Source: AG25 sp035518815 (GTDB lineage: Bacteria > Gemmatimonadota > Gemmatimonadetes > Gemmatimonadales > GWC2-71-9). From it: a stretch of 64,000 bases of DNA. Every line of letters starts with the position of its first letter. Within the stretch, counting starts at the first letter, position 1. Made by a program: the position numbers and the translations under genes. Under the pieces are notes generated by a model that saw only the letters and a list, made by a program, of their open reading frames with translations, did not search any database and was not told the origin of the DNA. The stretch is from assembly GCA_035518815.1 (NCBI GenBank), contig DATIXG010000139.1, positions 1-64,000 on the forward strand. Direction: 5' to 3'. Shown here piece after piece: positions 8,487-17,280 of this stretch.

Positions 8487-9299
8487 TCACGCCCGAACCG
8501 TGTCGCGGGCGCGCTGCCAGACGTCGAGCGCCACGCCGAGCAGTCCGGGAAGCTGGTCGAGCGGGATCATGGTCGCCCCGTCGCTCGGGGCGTGTTCGGG
8601 GTCGGGGTGGGTCTCGAGAAAGAAGCCATCGGCGCCGGCGGCGGCGGCGGCATAGAGGAGCGGGGGCACGAAGTCGCGGAGCCCGCCGCTCGAGCCCTCG
8701 CTGCCCAGCCCCGGCTGCTGGACCGAGTGCGTCGCGTCGAAGATGGTGGGGACGCCGCAGGCGGCGCGCATCCGCGCGAAATTGCGCATGTCCACCACGA
8801 GATCACCGTAGCCAAAGAACGTCCCGCGCTCGGTGACGGCGATCTCCGGCGCTCCCCCGGCCCGCACCTTCTCGATCGAGCCGGCCATCGCATCGGCCGC
8901 CATCCACTGCCCCTTCTTGACGTTCACCGCCCGGTTGGCGCGTCCCGCGGCGACGAGCAGATCCGTCTGGCGGCAGAGAAACGCGGGCACCTGGAGCACG
9001 TCGGCGACGCGGGCGGCGGCGGCGACCTGCGCGACGTCGTGGACGTCGGTGAGGATGGGGAGGCCGGTGGCGTCCCGGACCCGCTCGAGCGCGCGGAGGC
9101 CGCCATCCACCCCCGGGCCGCGCGGCGCCTTCAGGCGCGAGCGGTTCGCCTTGTCGTAGGAGGCTTTGAAGACCACGTGGATGCCGAGCTTCGCACCCAG
9201 CTCCGCGAGCGATTCGGCCACGCGCAGGTTCAGGTCATCCGATTCGACCACACAGGGCCCCGCAATCAGGAACGGGGCCGCGGCGAAGTGTCGGCTCAT
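8487..9299 (-). CDS. kdsA: 3-deoxy-8-phosphooctulonate synthase
   Basis: A 270-residue KdsA that condenses arabinose 5-phosphate with phosphoenolpyruvate. Diagnostic segments: FLIAGPCVVESDDL, FKASYDKANRS, LPILTDVHD, QVPAFLCRQTDLL, VTERGTFFGYGDLVVDMRN and DATHSVQQPG. The Cys in AGPCV corresponds to the metal ligand of metal-dependent KdsA enzymes. ATG starts 2 nt after the pyrG stop. Together with kdsD, kdsC and kdsB it completes the route from ribulose 5-phosphate to CMP-Kdo. Confidence 0.97.
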   Translation of the reverse strand: MSRHFAAAPFLIAGPCVVESDDLNLRVAESLAELGAKLGIHVVFKASYDKANRSRLKAPRGPGVDGGLRALERVRDATGLPILTDVHDVAQVAAAARVADVLQVPAFLCRQTDLLVAAGRANRAVNVKKGQWMAADAMAGSIEKVRAGGAPEIAVTERGTFFGYGDLVVDMRNFARMRAACGVPTIFDATHSVQQPGLGSEGSSGGLRDFVPPLLYAAAAAGADGFFLETHPDPEHAPSDGATMIPLDQLPGLLGVALDVWQRARDTVRA

Positions 9300-9301
9300 G
9301 T

Positions 9302-10966
9302 TCAGTCCAGCAGGCTCGCGAGGCTCGAGGGCTTGGGTTGCCGGCCCGTCGCGGGCGGTGCGGCGCGCCGATGCTGGCGGGCCGCGCCGACGAAGCCGGC
9401 AAACAGCGGGTGCGGGCGCGTGGGGCGTGACTTGAGCTCGGGATGGAACTGGCAGCCCACGAACCACGGGTGCTCGGGCAGCTCGATCATCTCGACCAGG
9501 GAGCCGTCGGGCGAGAGGCCGGAGCAGCGCATGCCGAACTCCGCGAGCACGTCCCGGTAGGCGTTCGAGACCTCGTAGCGGTGGCGATGGCGCTCGCTCA
9601 CCTCCACGGTGCTGTAGATCTGCGCCACTCGGGAGCCGGGCCGGAGCTTGCAGGGGTAGGCGCCGAGCCGCATGGTGCCACCCATCTCCTGGATCCCTTC
9701 CTGGGAGCGCATCAGCGAGATCACGGGATTCTCGCACTCGGGCTCGAACTCGCTCGAGTTCGTGTTGGCGAGCTTGCAGACGTTCCGGGCGAACTCGACG
9801 ATCGCGGTCTGGAGGCCCAGGCAGATGCCGAAGAAGGGCAGCTTGTTTTCGCGCGCCCAGCGGATCGCCTCGACCATCCCTTCCACGCCGCGCACGCCGA
9901 ATCCTCCCGGGACGAGCAGGCCGTCGTAGGACCCGAGCAGCTCGCCCGCCGCCTCCTGATCGGTGAAGCGATCGGAGGAGATCCACTGCACGTCCACGCC
10001 GCACTCGTTGGCGATGCCGCCGTGCACGAGCGCTTCGTGAATGCTCTTGTAGCTGTCGGCGAGCTCGGTGTACTTGCCCACGACCGCGACCTTGACCCGC
10101 TCCGAGGCGTTCAGGATACGGTCCACCATCGCGCCCCAGCTGCGCAGGTCCGGCTCTTTGGTCTCGAGGCGCAGCCGCTGGCACACTTCCTTGTCGAGAC
10201 CCTGGTCGTGCAGTGTGAGGGGGACCTCGTAGATCGACTTCACGTCGGGACTCTCCACCACGCAGCCGAAGTCGACGTTGCAGAACAGGGCGATCTTGCG
10301 CTTGATCTCTTCGGACAGCGGCCGCTCGGTGCGGCAGATCAGAATGTCGGGCTGGATCCCGATCTCCATGAGCTCGCGGACGGAGTGCTGCGTGGGCTTG
10401 GTCTTGAGCTCGGCCGTCGCGGCGATGTAGGGGACCAGCGTGAGGTGGATGAACAGGGTGTTGTCGCGGCCCACTTCCTGGCGGAACTGGCGGATGGCCT
10501 CGAGAAACGGCAGCGACTCGATGTCGCCGACCGTGCCTCCGATCTCCGTGATGACGACTTCGTGGTCAGGCGCGAGGCGGCGAATGGCCGACTTGATCTC
10601 GTCCGTGATATGCGGGATCACCTGCACCGTGGAGCCCAGATACTCGCCGCGCCGCTCCTTCGTGATCACGGACAGGTAGATGCGGCCCGTGGTCACGTTG
10701 TTCATCTGGGAAAGCGAACGGTCGATGAACCGCTCGTAGTGTCCGAGGTCGAGATCGGTTTCCGCGCCGTCATCGGTCACATAGACCTCGCCGTGCTGAA
10801 ACGGCGACATCGTGCCCGGGTCCACGTTGATATACGGATCGAATTTCTGAATCGTCACCTTGAGGCCACGCTCCACCAGGAGGCGTCCGAGCGAAGCCGC
10901 CGCAATGCCCTTCCCGAGTGACGAGACCACGCCGCCGGTCACGAAGATGTACTTCGTCGAGCTCAC
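9302..10966 (-). CDS. pyrG: CTP synthase
   Basis: A 554-residue CTP synthase making CTP from UTP, ATP and glutamine. The N-terminal synthase domain begins SSTKYIFVTGGVVSSLGKG with the P-loop, and includes QKFDPYINVDPGTM and EIGGTVGDIESLPF. The C-terminal glutaminase domain has the nucleophile GICLGLQ and the catalytic HPE in FHPELKSRP. The start is GTG at 10966: it overlaps the kdsB stop (GTGA), and a strong GGGAGGTGA ribosome site precedes it. Coupling to kdsB is functionally apt because KdsB consumes CTP. Confidence 0.97.
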   Translation of the reverse strand: MSSTKYIFVTGGVVSSLGKGIAAASLGRLLVERGLKVTIQKFDPYINVDPGTMSPFQHGEVYVTDDGAETDLDLGHYERFIDRSLSQMNNVTTGRIYLSVITKERRGEYLGSTVQVIPHITDEIKSAIRRLAPDHEVVITEIGGTVGDIESLPFLEAIRQFRQEVGRDNTLFIHLTLVPYIAATAELKTKPTQHSVRELMEIGIQPDILICRTERPLSEEIKRKIALFCNVDFGCVVESPDVKSIYEVPLTLHDQGLDKEVCQRLRLETKEPDLRSWGAMVDRILNASERVKVAVVGKYTELADSYKSIHEALVHGGIANECGVDVQWISSDRFTDQEAAGELLGSYDGLLVPGGFGVRGVEGMVEAIRWARENKLPFFGICLGLQTAIVEFARNVCKLANTNSSEFEPECENPVISLMRSQEGIQEMGGTMRLGAYPCKLRPGSRVAQIYSTVEVSERHRHRYEVSNAYRDVLAEFGMRCSGLSPDGSLVEMIELPEHPWFVGCQFHPELKSRPTRPHPLFAGFVGAARQHRRAAPPATGRQPKPSSLASLLD

Positions 10967-11712
10967 GGACTCACCTCCCTCAGCTGTCGAGTCAGGGCGA
11001 TTTCGACCGAGCGGAGATCCTCGGGCGTATCGACGCCCGGGGGAGCCGGGGCGTCGCACATGGAGACACCGATGGGAATGCCATGCAGCAACGGCCGCAG
11101 CTGCTCGAGCCGCTCCCAGTCTTCTTCGGGCACGCTGGGCAGGGTCATCCAGCGCTCGAGCGCGTCACGTGTGTAGGCGTACACGCCGACGTGCTGGCGA
11201 CAGGCCACCTGCCCCGTCCCGTCCCGATCGAAGGGGATGGGCGCGCGGGAGAAGTAGACGGCGCGTCCGGCCGGATTGACGACGACCTTCACGCGGTTGG
11301 GGTCGGCGGCGTAGCGCGGATCGAGCGGGGCCGCCGCGGTGCCGATGGGGTCGCCCGCCTCCACGCGAGCCAGGGCTCCGCGCAGGGCGTCTTGGGGCAC
11401 GAGCGGCTCGTCCCCCTGGACGTTCAGGATGACCTCGAACCCGTCAAACGCATGTTTTGCAGCGACTTCCGCCACCCGCTCCGTCCCGGTGCGCGGGGCC
11501 TGCGACGTGAGCACTGCCTCGAAGCCGGCGCGCTCGACCACAGCCGCGATCTCGCGGGCATCGGTCGCGATCACGAAGGAGTCACACACGCGCGCCTCGG
11601 CAAGGCGTCTGGCGACCCAAACGATCAAAGGCTCGCCCACGAGGGGAAGAAGCGGCTTGCGGGGGAGGCGGCTCGAACCGAGCCGAGCGGGGATCACACC
11701 AAGGACAGGCAC
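10963..11712 (-). CDS. kdsB: CMP-Kdo synthetase (3-deoxy-manno-octulosonate cytidylyltransferase)
   Basis: A 249-residue KdsB, the usual length. It begins VPVLGVIPARLGSSRLPRKP, the nucleotide-binding loop of this family, and has NVQGDEPLV and QHVGVYAYTRDALERW. It activates Kdo as CMP-Kdo for lipid A glycosylation. The GTG at 11712 is chosen because it sits at the right residue for the conserved N-terminus and only 5 nt after a -10 element. It is the promoter-proximal gene of the ten-gene kds/lpt operon. Confidence 0.95.
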   Translation of the reverse strand: MPVLGVIPARLGSSRLPRKPLLPLVGEPLIVWVARRLAEARVCDSFVIATDAREIAAVVERAGFEAVLTSQAPRTGTERVAEVAAKHAFDGFEVILNVQGDEPLVPQDALRGALARVEAGDPIGTAAAPLDPRYAADPNRVKVVVNPAGRAVYFSRAPIPFDRDGTGQVACRQHVGVYAYTRDALERWMTLPSVPEEDWERLEQLRPLLHGIPIGVSMCDAPAPPGVDTPEDLRSVEIALTRQLREVSP

Positions 11713-11717
11713 GTGGG

Positions 11718-11743
11718 AAGATACAAGAGTCGTGCCGCGACGT

Positions 11744-11746
<3 letters not shown>
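11718..11746 (-). promoter_or_regulatory. Promoter of the kds/lpt/rpoN operon
   Basis: On the minus strand TAGACG (11741-11746), a 17-nt spacer, and TATCTT (11718-11723), followed 5 nt later by the kdsB GTG. Spacing is ideal for a housekeeping sigma factor and would give a leaderless mRNA. The -35 lies over the trpG stop codon. Confidence 0.6.
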
Positions 11747-12340
<594 letters not shown>

Positions 12341-12346
12341 GAAACA

Positions 12347-12398
12347 AATGTAAACTGCGGCGGTCAGGCGGTCAGGCAGTCGGAAAAAGCGATAAGAT
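12347..12398. promoter_or_regulatory. Divergent trpG / lipase-maturation-factor promoters with 8-bp repeats
   Basis: Minus strand: CTGACC (12370-12375), 17 nt, TACATT (12347-12352), then 6 nt to the trpG ATG. Plus strand: TAAGAT (12393-12398), then 7 nt to the GTG at 12406. Between them GGCGGTCA occurs twice in tandem (12359-12374) followed by a degenerate third copy GGCAGTCG. The repeats overlap the minus-strand -35 and could be an operator. Confidence 0.5.
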
Positions 12399-12405
12399 AC
12401 CAGCC

Positions 12406-13953
12406 GTGGAATCGTTCGAGCGTCTCATCGCGCAGGTGACCGGGTGGTTCCAGTGGCTCGTCGGGGCGTCAGAAGGCCGCGCCGGCTACGACGTCACCCG
12501 CTGGGTGTTTCTGCGGGCGCTGGGCATCATCTATCTGATCGCGTTCCTGTCGCTGTGGGTGCAGATCCGCGGCCTCATCGGAAGCCAGGGCATCCTTCCG
12601 GCAGCCGAGTACCTGGACGAGCTGAAAGGGTATCTGGGGCCTGAGCGGTACCGCCTCGTACCGACGGTGTTCTGGTGGGGCGCGAGCGATGCGGCGCTTC
12701 AGGCCGTCTGCCTGCTGGGAGCAGCGTGCGCGCTGCTCGTGATCGCCAACCTGATGCCGGTCCCTGCCCTGGCCCTGCTGTGGGTTCTCTACCTGTCGGT
12801 CTCGTCTGTGGGGCGCGATTTCCTGGCGTTCCAGTGGGACGTGCTGCTGCTCGAGACGGGGTTCCTCGCGATCTTCCTCGCGCCGGGCGGCCTGGCGCCT
12901 GGCCGGATGGCTGGCGCCGGTGGCAGCGGCCCGTCCGCAATCGTGCTGTGGCTCGTGTGGTGGCTCCTGTTTCGCCTGACATTTCAGTCAGGGCTCGTGA
13001 AGCTCACCTGGGGCGACCCGCCGTGGCGTGATCTGACAGCGCTCGACTACCACTTCTACACGCAGCCGCTCCCGACCTGGACCGCCTGGTTCGCGCAGCA
13101 GGCCCCGCCGCTGCTCAAGAAGCTGGTGGTGGTGGTGATGTACGTGCTGGAAATCGGCGCGCCGCTGCTGATCTTCGGGACGCGCGAGATGCGCCTCGTG
13201 GCGTGCGCCGCGACGGTGTGTCTCCAGCTGGGCATCATGGTCACCGGCAACTACAACTTCTTCAATCTGCTGACGATCGCGCTCGCGCTCACGCTGGTGG
13301 ACGACGCGAGTTGGACACGCGTGCTGCCGAGCCGGCTCGTGGCGGGCTTCACGGCAGGGGGAGGATCGGGGGGGACGCTCATGGGAGCGGGCCGCGTCGC
13401 CCTCGCCGCGCTCGTGCTCGTGGTTTCAGCCATCAAGTTCTGGGACAACCTGTCGCCGCGAACGTCCGTGTCAGGCGCTGCCGCCGGGTTCGCGCGCTGG
13501 GTGGATCCGTTCCGGAGCATCAACAGTTACGGGCTGTTCCGCGTGATGACGACGGTGCGGCACGAGATCGTGCTCGAGGGAAGCAACGACGGCGCAACGT
13601 GGCGCGCGTATGAGTTCAAGTACAAGCCCGGGGATCCGGCGCGCCGGCCCGGCTTCGTGGAGCCGCATCAACCGCGGCTCGACTGGCAGATGTGGTTCGC
13701 GGCGCTCGAGCGCATCGAAACGACGCCGTGGTTCGAGCCGCTGGCCGCTCGCTTGCTCGAAGGCTCGCCCGCCGTGCTCGACCTGTTTGCGACCAATCCC
13801 TTCCCCGACGCACCGCCCCGGCTGCTCCGGGCGGCGCTGTACGACTATCGCTTTACGACGCCGGCCGAACGGCGCGCCAGCGGCGCGTGGTGGGAGCGGC
13901 GCCTGCTCGGCGCGTACGCCCCGGTGATGTCGTTGCAGCCGGTGCCGCGCTAG
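12406..13953 (+). CDS. Lipase maturation factor family membrane protein
   Basis: A 515-residue polytopic membrane protein of the LMF1-like family. Hydrophobic segments run through residues 30-340 (for example YLIAFLSLWVQI and IVLWLVWWLLFRLTF). The C-terminal soluble part carries the family hallmark YKPGDPARRPGFVEPHQPRL and DWQMWFAALE. In animals LMF1 assists lipase folding in the ER; the bacterial role is unknown. The GTG start sits 7 nt after TAAGAT without a ribosome site. Its stop overlaps that of the convergent kinase gene (CTAG). Confidence 0.88.
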   Translation: MESFERLIAQVTGWFQWLVGASEGRAGYDVTRWVFLRALGIIYLIAFLSLWVQIRGLIGSQGILPAAEYLDELKGYLGPERYRLVPTVFWWGASDAALQAVCLLGAACALLVIANLMPVPALALLWVLYLSVSSVGRDFLAFQWDVLLLETGFLAIFLAPGGLAPGRMAGAGGSGPSAIVLWLVWWLLFRLTFQSGLVKLTWGDPPWRDLTALDYHFYTQPLPTWTAWFAQQAPPLLKKLVVVVMYVLEIGAPLLIFGTREMRLVACAATVCLQLGIMVTGNYNFFNLLTIALALTLVDDASWTRVLPSRLVAGFTAGGGSGGTLMGAGRVALAALVLVVSAIKFWDNLSPRTSVSGAAAGFARWVDPFRSINSYGLFRVMTTVRHEIVLEGSNDGATWRAYEFKYKPGDPARRPGFVEPHQPRLDWQMWFAALERIETTPWFEPLAARLLEGSPAVLDLFATNPFPDAPPRLLRAALYDYRFTTPAERRASGAWWERRLLGAYAPVMSLQPVPR

Positions 13954-16196
13954 AGCTTCATCCGCCTGACGAACTGCGCGAAGCGCGGATCTTCCCGCAG
14001 CGGATCGAGCATCGGCTCGACCTTCAGATACGCGAGCCAGCCACGGCGCTCGGCGTAGCAGCGCTCGAGCCAGGCAAATGCCTGCTCGTGATCGCCGAGC
14101 CCCAGGTGGATGAAGTGGAACGCGACCGGAGAGACATATGCGGTCGTGGCGAGGTTCTCGAGGTCCTGGAGGATCGCGAGGGCTTCCTCGCGACGGCCCA
14201 GGCGGCCGAGGAGGTAGCCCATGCTGGCTGCCGCATAGGCGGACTCCTCGGGGATCGACATCGCTTCCCGGAGGGCGCGCTCAGCCTCCTCGTAGGCACC
14301 GATCTGCGTGAGCGCCATTCCCAGCAGCCTGTAGTTTTCCTGCGCGGTGGGATTCATCGCGATCGCACGCCGCAGGTGTTCAAGTGCAGTCTCGAAGCGG
14401 CGGGCATAGTAGTAGAGCCAGCCGAGCGAGCGCCGGATCGAGACAGAGCCGGGATCGAGCTCGAGCGCGGTGTGTCCCTCGATGAGTGCCTGCTCGATCC
14501 GGTCGAGGGAGGCGAGTGTAAAGCTGTACCACTGATGTCCCGTCGCGTACGCGGGATTCAGCTCCACCGCGCGGCGGAATGCGGCAGCACCCGCTTCCCA
14601 ATCCCAGTCGTAGATGAACAGCACCCAGCCGAGCGAAGTGTGCGCTTCGGCGAGTGTATTGTCGAGCGCGAGGGCCTTCTGGGCGTATTCGCGCGCCCGC
14701 GATAACCCTTCGGCCACTGGCACGCGCCGGTAGTCCACCTGCAGCGCGTAGGCGTCCGACAGCCCGGAATACGCGAGCGCGTAATTGGGGTCGGCGGCGA
14801 TGGCCTGCTCGAAATACTGAATCGATTCCGCCACGCCCTCGGCGGAGCGCTTGTTCCAGCAGAATCGCCCCCGCAGATAGAGGCCGTAGGCGACGACGTT
14901 GTCGGTGTAGCGGCGGGGCGTGGGATCGGCCACGGCGGCGAGAAACGTCGTCCGCAGCGTACTCACGATCGTCATAGAGATCTCATCCTGAATCGCAAAG
15001 ACGTCGTCGAGCTTCCGGTCGTAGCGCTCAGACCAGAGATGACGGCCGTCATCGGCCGCGGTGAGTCGCGCGGTGATGCGCAGCCGGTCAGCCGCCTTGC
15101 GCACCGTGCCTTCGAGGACGGCGGAGACTCCCAGCAGCGCCCCGATCGCGCGGACATCCTGCGGCTTGTTCTTGAGGGCGAACACCGACGTCCGCGATGC
15201 GACCCGCAGGCCCGTCACCTTGGTGAGCGCGTTGATCAGCTCATCGGTCACGCCGTCCGAGAAGTAGTCCGTCTCCGGGTCGGGGCTCGTATTGACGAAC
15301 GGCAGCACCGCGATGGAGCGGGTAGCGAACCCGGACGGCGAGGGCTCAGGCGCCTCCGTCGCCTCGAGCGCGGCGAGGAACGCGGCGACCGTCGCGAAGC
15401 GGTCGGCCGGATTCTTGGCGAGCGCCCGGTTGATGGCGCGCTCGACCGCTACCGGCGTCTCCGGCCGGAGCGCGCGCACCGGGCGAGGCAGCTCGGTGAG
15501 ATGGCGCGCGAGGATGGCGCGGGCGTTCGGACCGGCGAACGGCGGCTCGCCGGCGAGCGTCTCGAACAGCACGCACGCCAGACTGTAGAGGTCGCTCCTC
15601 GCATCGAGCTCGCGCTCGGCGCTCGCCTGCTCCGGGCTCATGTACGCGGGTGTGCCGATCGCGAGCCCCGCCTCCGTCACCGCATCCGTTCCCGCCGCCG
15701 TGATCGCGCGCGCGATGCCGAAATCCGCCACCATGGCGTGCCCGTCCGCCAGCAGGATGTTCTCGGGCTTGATGTCGCGATGCACGAACCCCTGGCGGTG
15801 CGCGTAGTCGAGGGCCGCGCCCGCGTCGCGCGCGGCGCGCAAGGCGTCACGAATCGACAGGCGGCGCTCGCGCTGCAGCCGGTGACGCAACGACTCCCCG
15901 GGCACATACGGCATGACGTAGTACAGCGACCCGCCGGCCTCGCCGGAATCGATGAGGGCGACGATGTGGGGATGCGTGAGCAACGCCGCGATGCCGATCT
16001 CGCGCAGAAACCGCTCGGCGCCGAGCTGCACCGCCAGCTCGGGACGCAGGGCCTTGATGGCGACATGGCGGTGGTGCTTGGTGTCTTCGGCGAGGTAGAC
16101 CGTGGCGGTCGCGCCACGCCCCAGCTCGCGCTCGATGTGATAGCGCGGCTCGAGCGCGGTGGCGAGCGGAGCAAGCAGGTCGGGCGCGTGGGCCAT
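13950..16196 (-). CDS. Ser/Thr protein kinase with TolB-like and TPR regions
   Basis: A 748-residue Hanks-type kinase. Residues 15-280 are the kinase: glycine loop GRGATATVYLA, Lys in HVAIKAL, catalytic VHRDIKPENILL, DFGIA and APE-like TPAYMSPEQ. Residues 290-430 match the TolB-N/FlgO-like region often fused to such kinases (SIAVLPFVNTSPDPETDYF, GVSAVLEGTVRK, LWSERYDR). Residues 440-745 are about eight TPR-like helical repeats. No membrane segment is visible, so it is probably cytosolic, unlike many bacterial kinases. The start is ATG at 16196, 8 nt after TATTAT; an in-frame start 18 nt upstream would lie inside that -10. Confidence 0.92.
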   Translation of the reverse strand: MAHAPDLLAPLATALEPRYHIERELGRGATATVYLAEDTKHHRHVAIKALRPELAVQLGAERFLREIGIAALLTHPHIVALIDSGEAGGSLYYVMPYVPGESLRHRLQRERRLSIRDALRAARDAGAALDYAHRQGFVHRDIKPENILLADGHAMVADFGIARAITAAGTDAVTEAGLAIGTPAYMSPEQASAERELDARSDLYSLACVLFETLAGEPPFAGPNARAILARHLTELPRPVRALRPETPVAVERAINRALAKNPADRFATVAAFLAALEATEAPEPSPSGFATRSIAVLPFVNTSPDPETDYFSDGVTDELINALTKVTGLRVASRTSVFALKNKPQDVRAIGALLGVSAVLEGTVRKAADRLRITARLTAADDGRHLWSERYDRKLDDVFAIQDEISMTIVSTLRTTFLAAVADPTPRRYTDNVVAYGLYLRGRFCWNKRSAEGVAESIQYFEQAIAADPNYALAYSGLSDAYALQVDYRRVPVAEGLSRAREYAQKALALDNTLAEAHTSLGWVLFIYDWDWEAGAAAFRRAVELNPAYATGHQWYSFTLASLDRIEQALIEGHTALELDPGSVSIRRSLGWLYYYARRFETALEHLRRAIAMNPTAQENYRLLGMALTQIGAYEEAERALREAMSIPEESAYAAASMGYLLGRLGRREEALAILQDLENLATTAYVSPVAFHFIHLGLGDHEQAFAWLERCYAERRGWLAYLKVEPMLDPLREDPRFAQFVRRMKL

Positions 16197-16204
16197 TTCG
16201 GCGG

Positions 16205-16210
16205 ATAATA
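16205..16210 (-). promoter_or_regulatory. Extended -10 promoter of the kinase gene
   Basis: TATTAT preceded by TGC (an extended -10 pattern TGn) on the minus strand, 8 nt from the kinase ATG. No -35 at 17 nt and no Shine-Dalgarno sequence, so a leaderless transcript is likely. Confidence 0.5.
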
Positions 16211-16243
16211 GCAAGAGCGCCCGGGCGCGCGGGAGATGCGCGC

Positions 16244-16262
16244 CACCGACGATTCGTCGGTG
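16244..16262 (-). terminator. Hairpin directly after the xer gene
   Basis: Perfect inverted repeat CACCGACGA / TCGTCGGTG with a single central base, starting immediately after the recombinase stop codon. There is no T-run, so if it ends transcription it does so as a GC-rich hairpin only. It separates the recombinase from the kinase promoter. Confidence 0.4.
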
Positions 16263-17195
16263 TCAGGCGCGCGGATGATACTGCCGGTGCACGGTGCGCA
16301 GGTAGTCTCGATCCACGTGCGTGTACAGCTGGGTGGTCGAGAGGTCCGCGTGGCCCAGCATCTCCTGCACCGCCCGGAGATCGGCCCCGCCCTCGAGGAG
16401 GTGGGTGGCGAAGGTGTGGCGGAGGGTGTGGGGGGTGACCCGCTTGCCCAGGCCGGCGCTGCGCGCGGCGCGCTTGATCACTCCCCAGGCCCCTACGCGG
16501 GAGAGCGGCGTGCCCCGCGCGTTCAGGAACACGAGTCCACGGCCGTGGCCCCGATCGAGGCCTGGCCGGATCTCGCGTACGTACAGCGCCACGGCCCCGA
16601 GGGCGCGCCGCCCGACGGGGACCACGCGCTGCTTCGCACCCTTGCCGAACACCCGCGCCAGCCCTTCGTCGTACAGCACATCGAGCAGCCGCAGGCCCAC
16701 CAGCTCCGATACCCGGCCGCCCGTGGCGTACGCGAACTCGAGCAGGGCGCGGTCGCGCAACCCAAGCCGCTCATCCGGATTCGGCGCGGTGAGGAGCCGC
16801 TCCACTTCGGCGACGGTGAGCACTGTCGGCAGGGCGCGCCAGAGCTTGGGGGATTCGAGCCGCTCGGTCGGATCGCGGGTGGCGAGGGCCTCGCCCACGA
16901 GGAAGCGGTAGTAGGTCCTGAGACCGGAGATCTGGCGGCGAATGGTCGCGGCGGCGAGCCCGACGTCCTTCAGGGCGTAGACGAATTCGCGGAGCTGGGC
17001 GGCGGTGAGGGCGTCGGGACTCCGCGCGCCACACGCCGCGGCATGGGCGGCGAGGCGTCGGAGATCCCGGAGGTACGCGTCCACGGTGTGCCGGCTGTGC
17101 CCGGCTTCCAACGCGAGGTAGTCGCGGAAGCGCTCGAGATAAAAGGCGCGATCGAGATCGCCGGTCTTCTCAGGGCGACGGGGCTTGGTTGTCAC
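16263..17195 (-). CDS. xerD: Tyrosine recombinase XerC/XerD
   Basis: A 310-residue tyrosine recombinase of Xer size. The N-terminal SAM-like DNA-binding domain (about 15-105) begins DRAFYLERFRDYLALEAGHS. The catalytic domain (about 125-305) has Arg in ATGGRVSELVGL, the HxxR box HTLRHTFATHLLEGGADL, and the nucleophile Tyr in LSTTQLYTHV. Its normal role would be resolution of chromosome dimers at dif; no dif site is evident in the window. XerC versus XerD cannot be fixed without the other copy. Start is GTG at 17195, 5 nt from the repeat copy at 17201. Confidence 0.93.
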   Translation of the reverse strand: MTTKPRRPEKTGDLDRAFYLERFRDYLALEAGHSRHTVDAYLRDLRRLAAHAAACGARSPDALTAAQLREFVYALKDVGLAAATIRRQISGLRTYYRFLVGEALATRDPTERLESPKLWRALPTVLTVAEVERLLTAPNPDERLGLRDRALLEFAYATGGRVSELVGLRLLDVLYDEGLARVFGKGAKQRVVPVGRRALGAVALYVREIRPGLDRGHGRGLVFLNARGTPLSRVGAWGVIKRAARSAGLGKRVTPHTLRHTFATHLLEGGADLRAVQEMLGHADLSTTQLYTHVDRDYLRTVHRQYHPRA

Positions 17196-17200
17196 GAGTT

Positions 17201-17280
17201 CGCGCCCTGAGAGGGCGCGCTCGGCCGGGGGTGCGCCCTAACAGGGCGCACTCCGAGCCGAGCCCGGGCTCTCAGCCCGA
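17201..17280. repeat. REP-like multi-hairpin repeat, copy 1
   Basis: An 80-bp element built of three inverted repeats: CGCGCCCT/AGGGCGCG with a 3-nt loop (17201-17219), GTGCGCCCT/AGGGCGCAC with loop AAC (17231-17251), and the 12-bp palindrome GAGCCCGGGCTC (17260-17271). It matches copy 2 at 17746-17826 in the same orientation, with about 7 differences over 80 positions and all three stems kept. It contains the stop codon of the RAYT gene. Confidence 0.85.
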
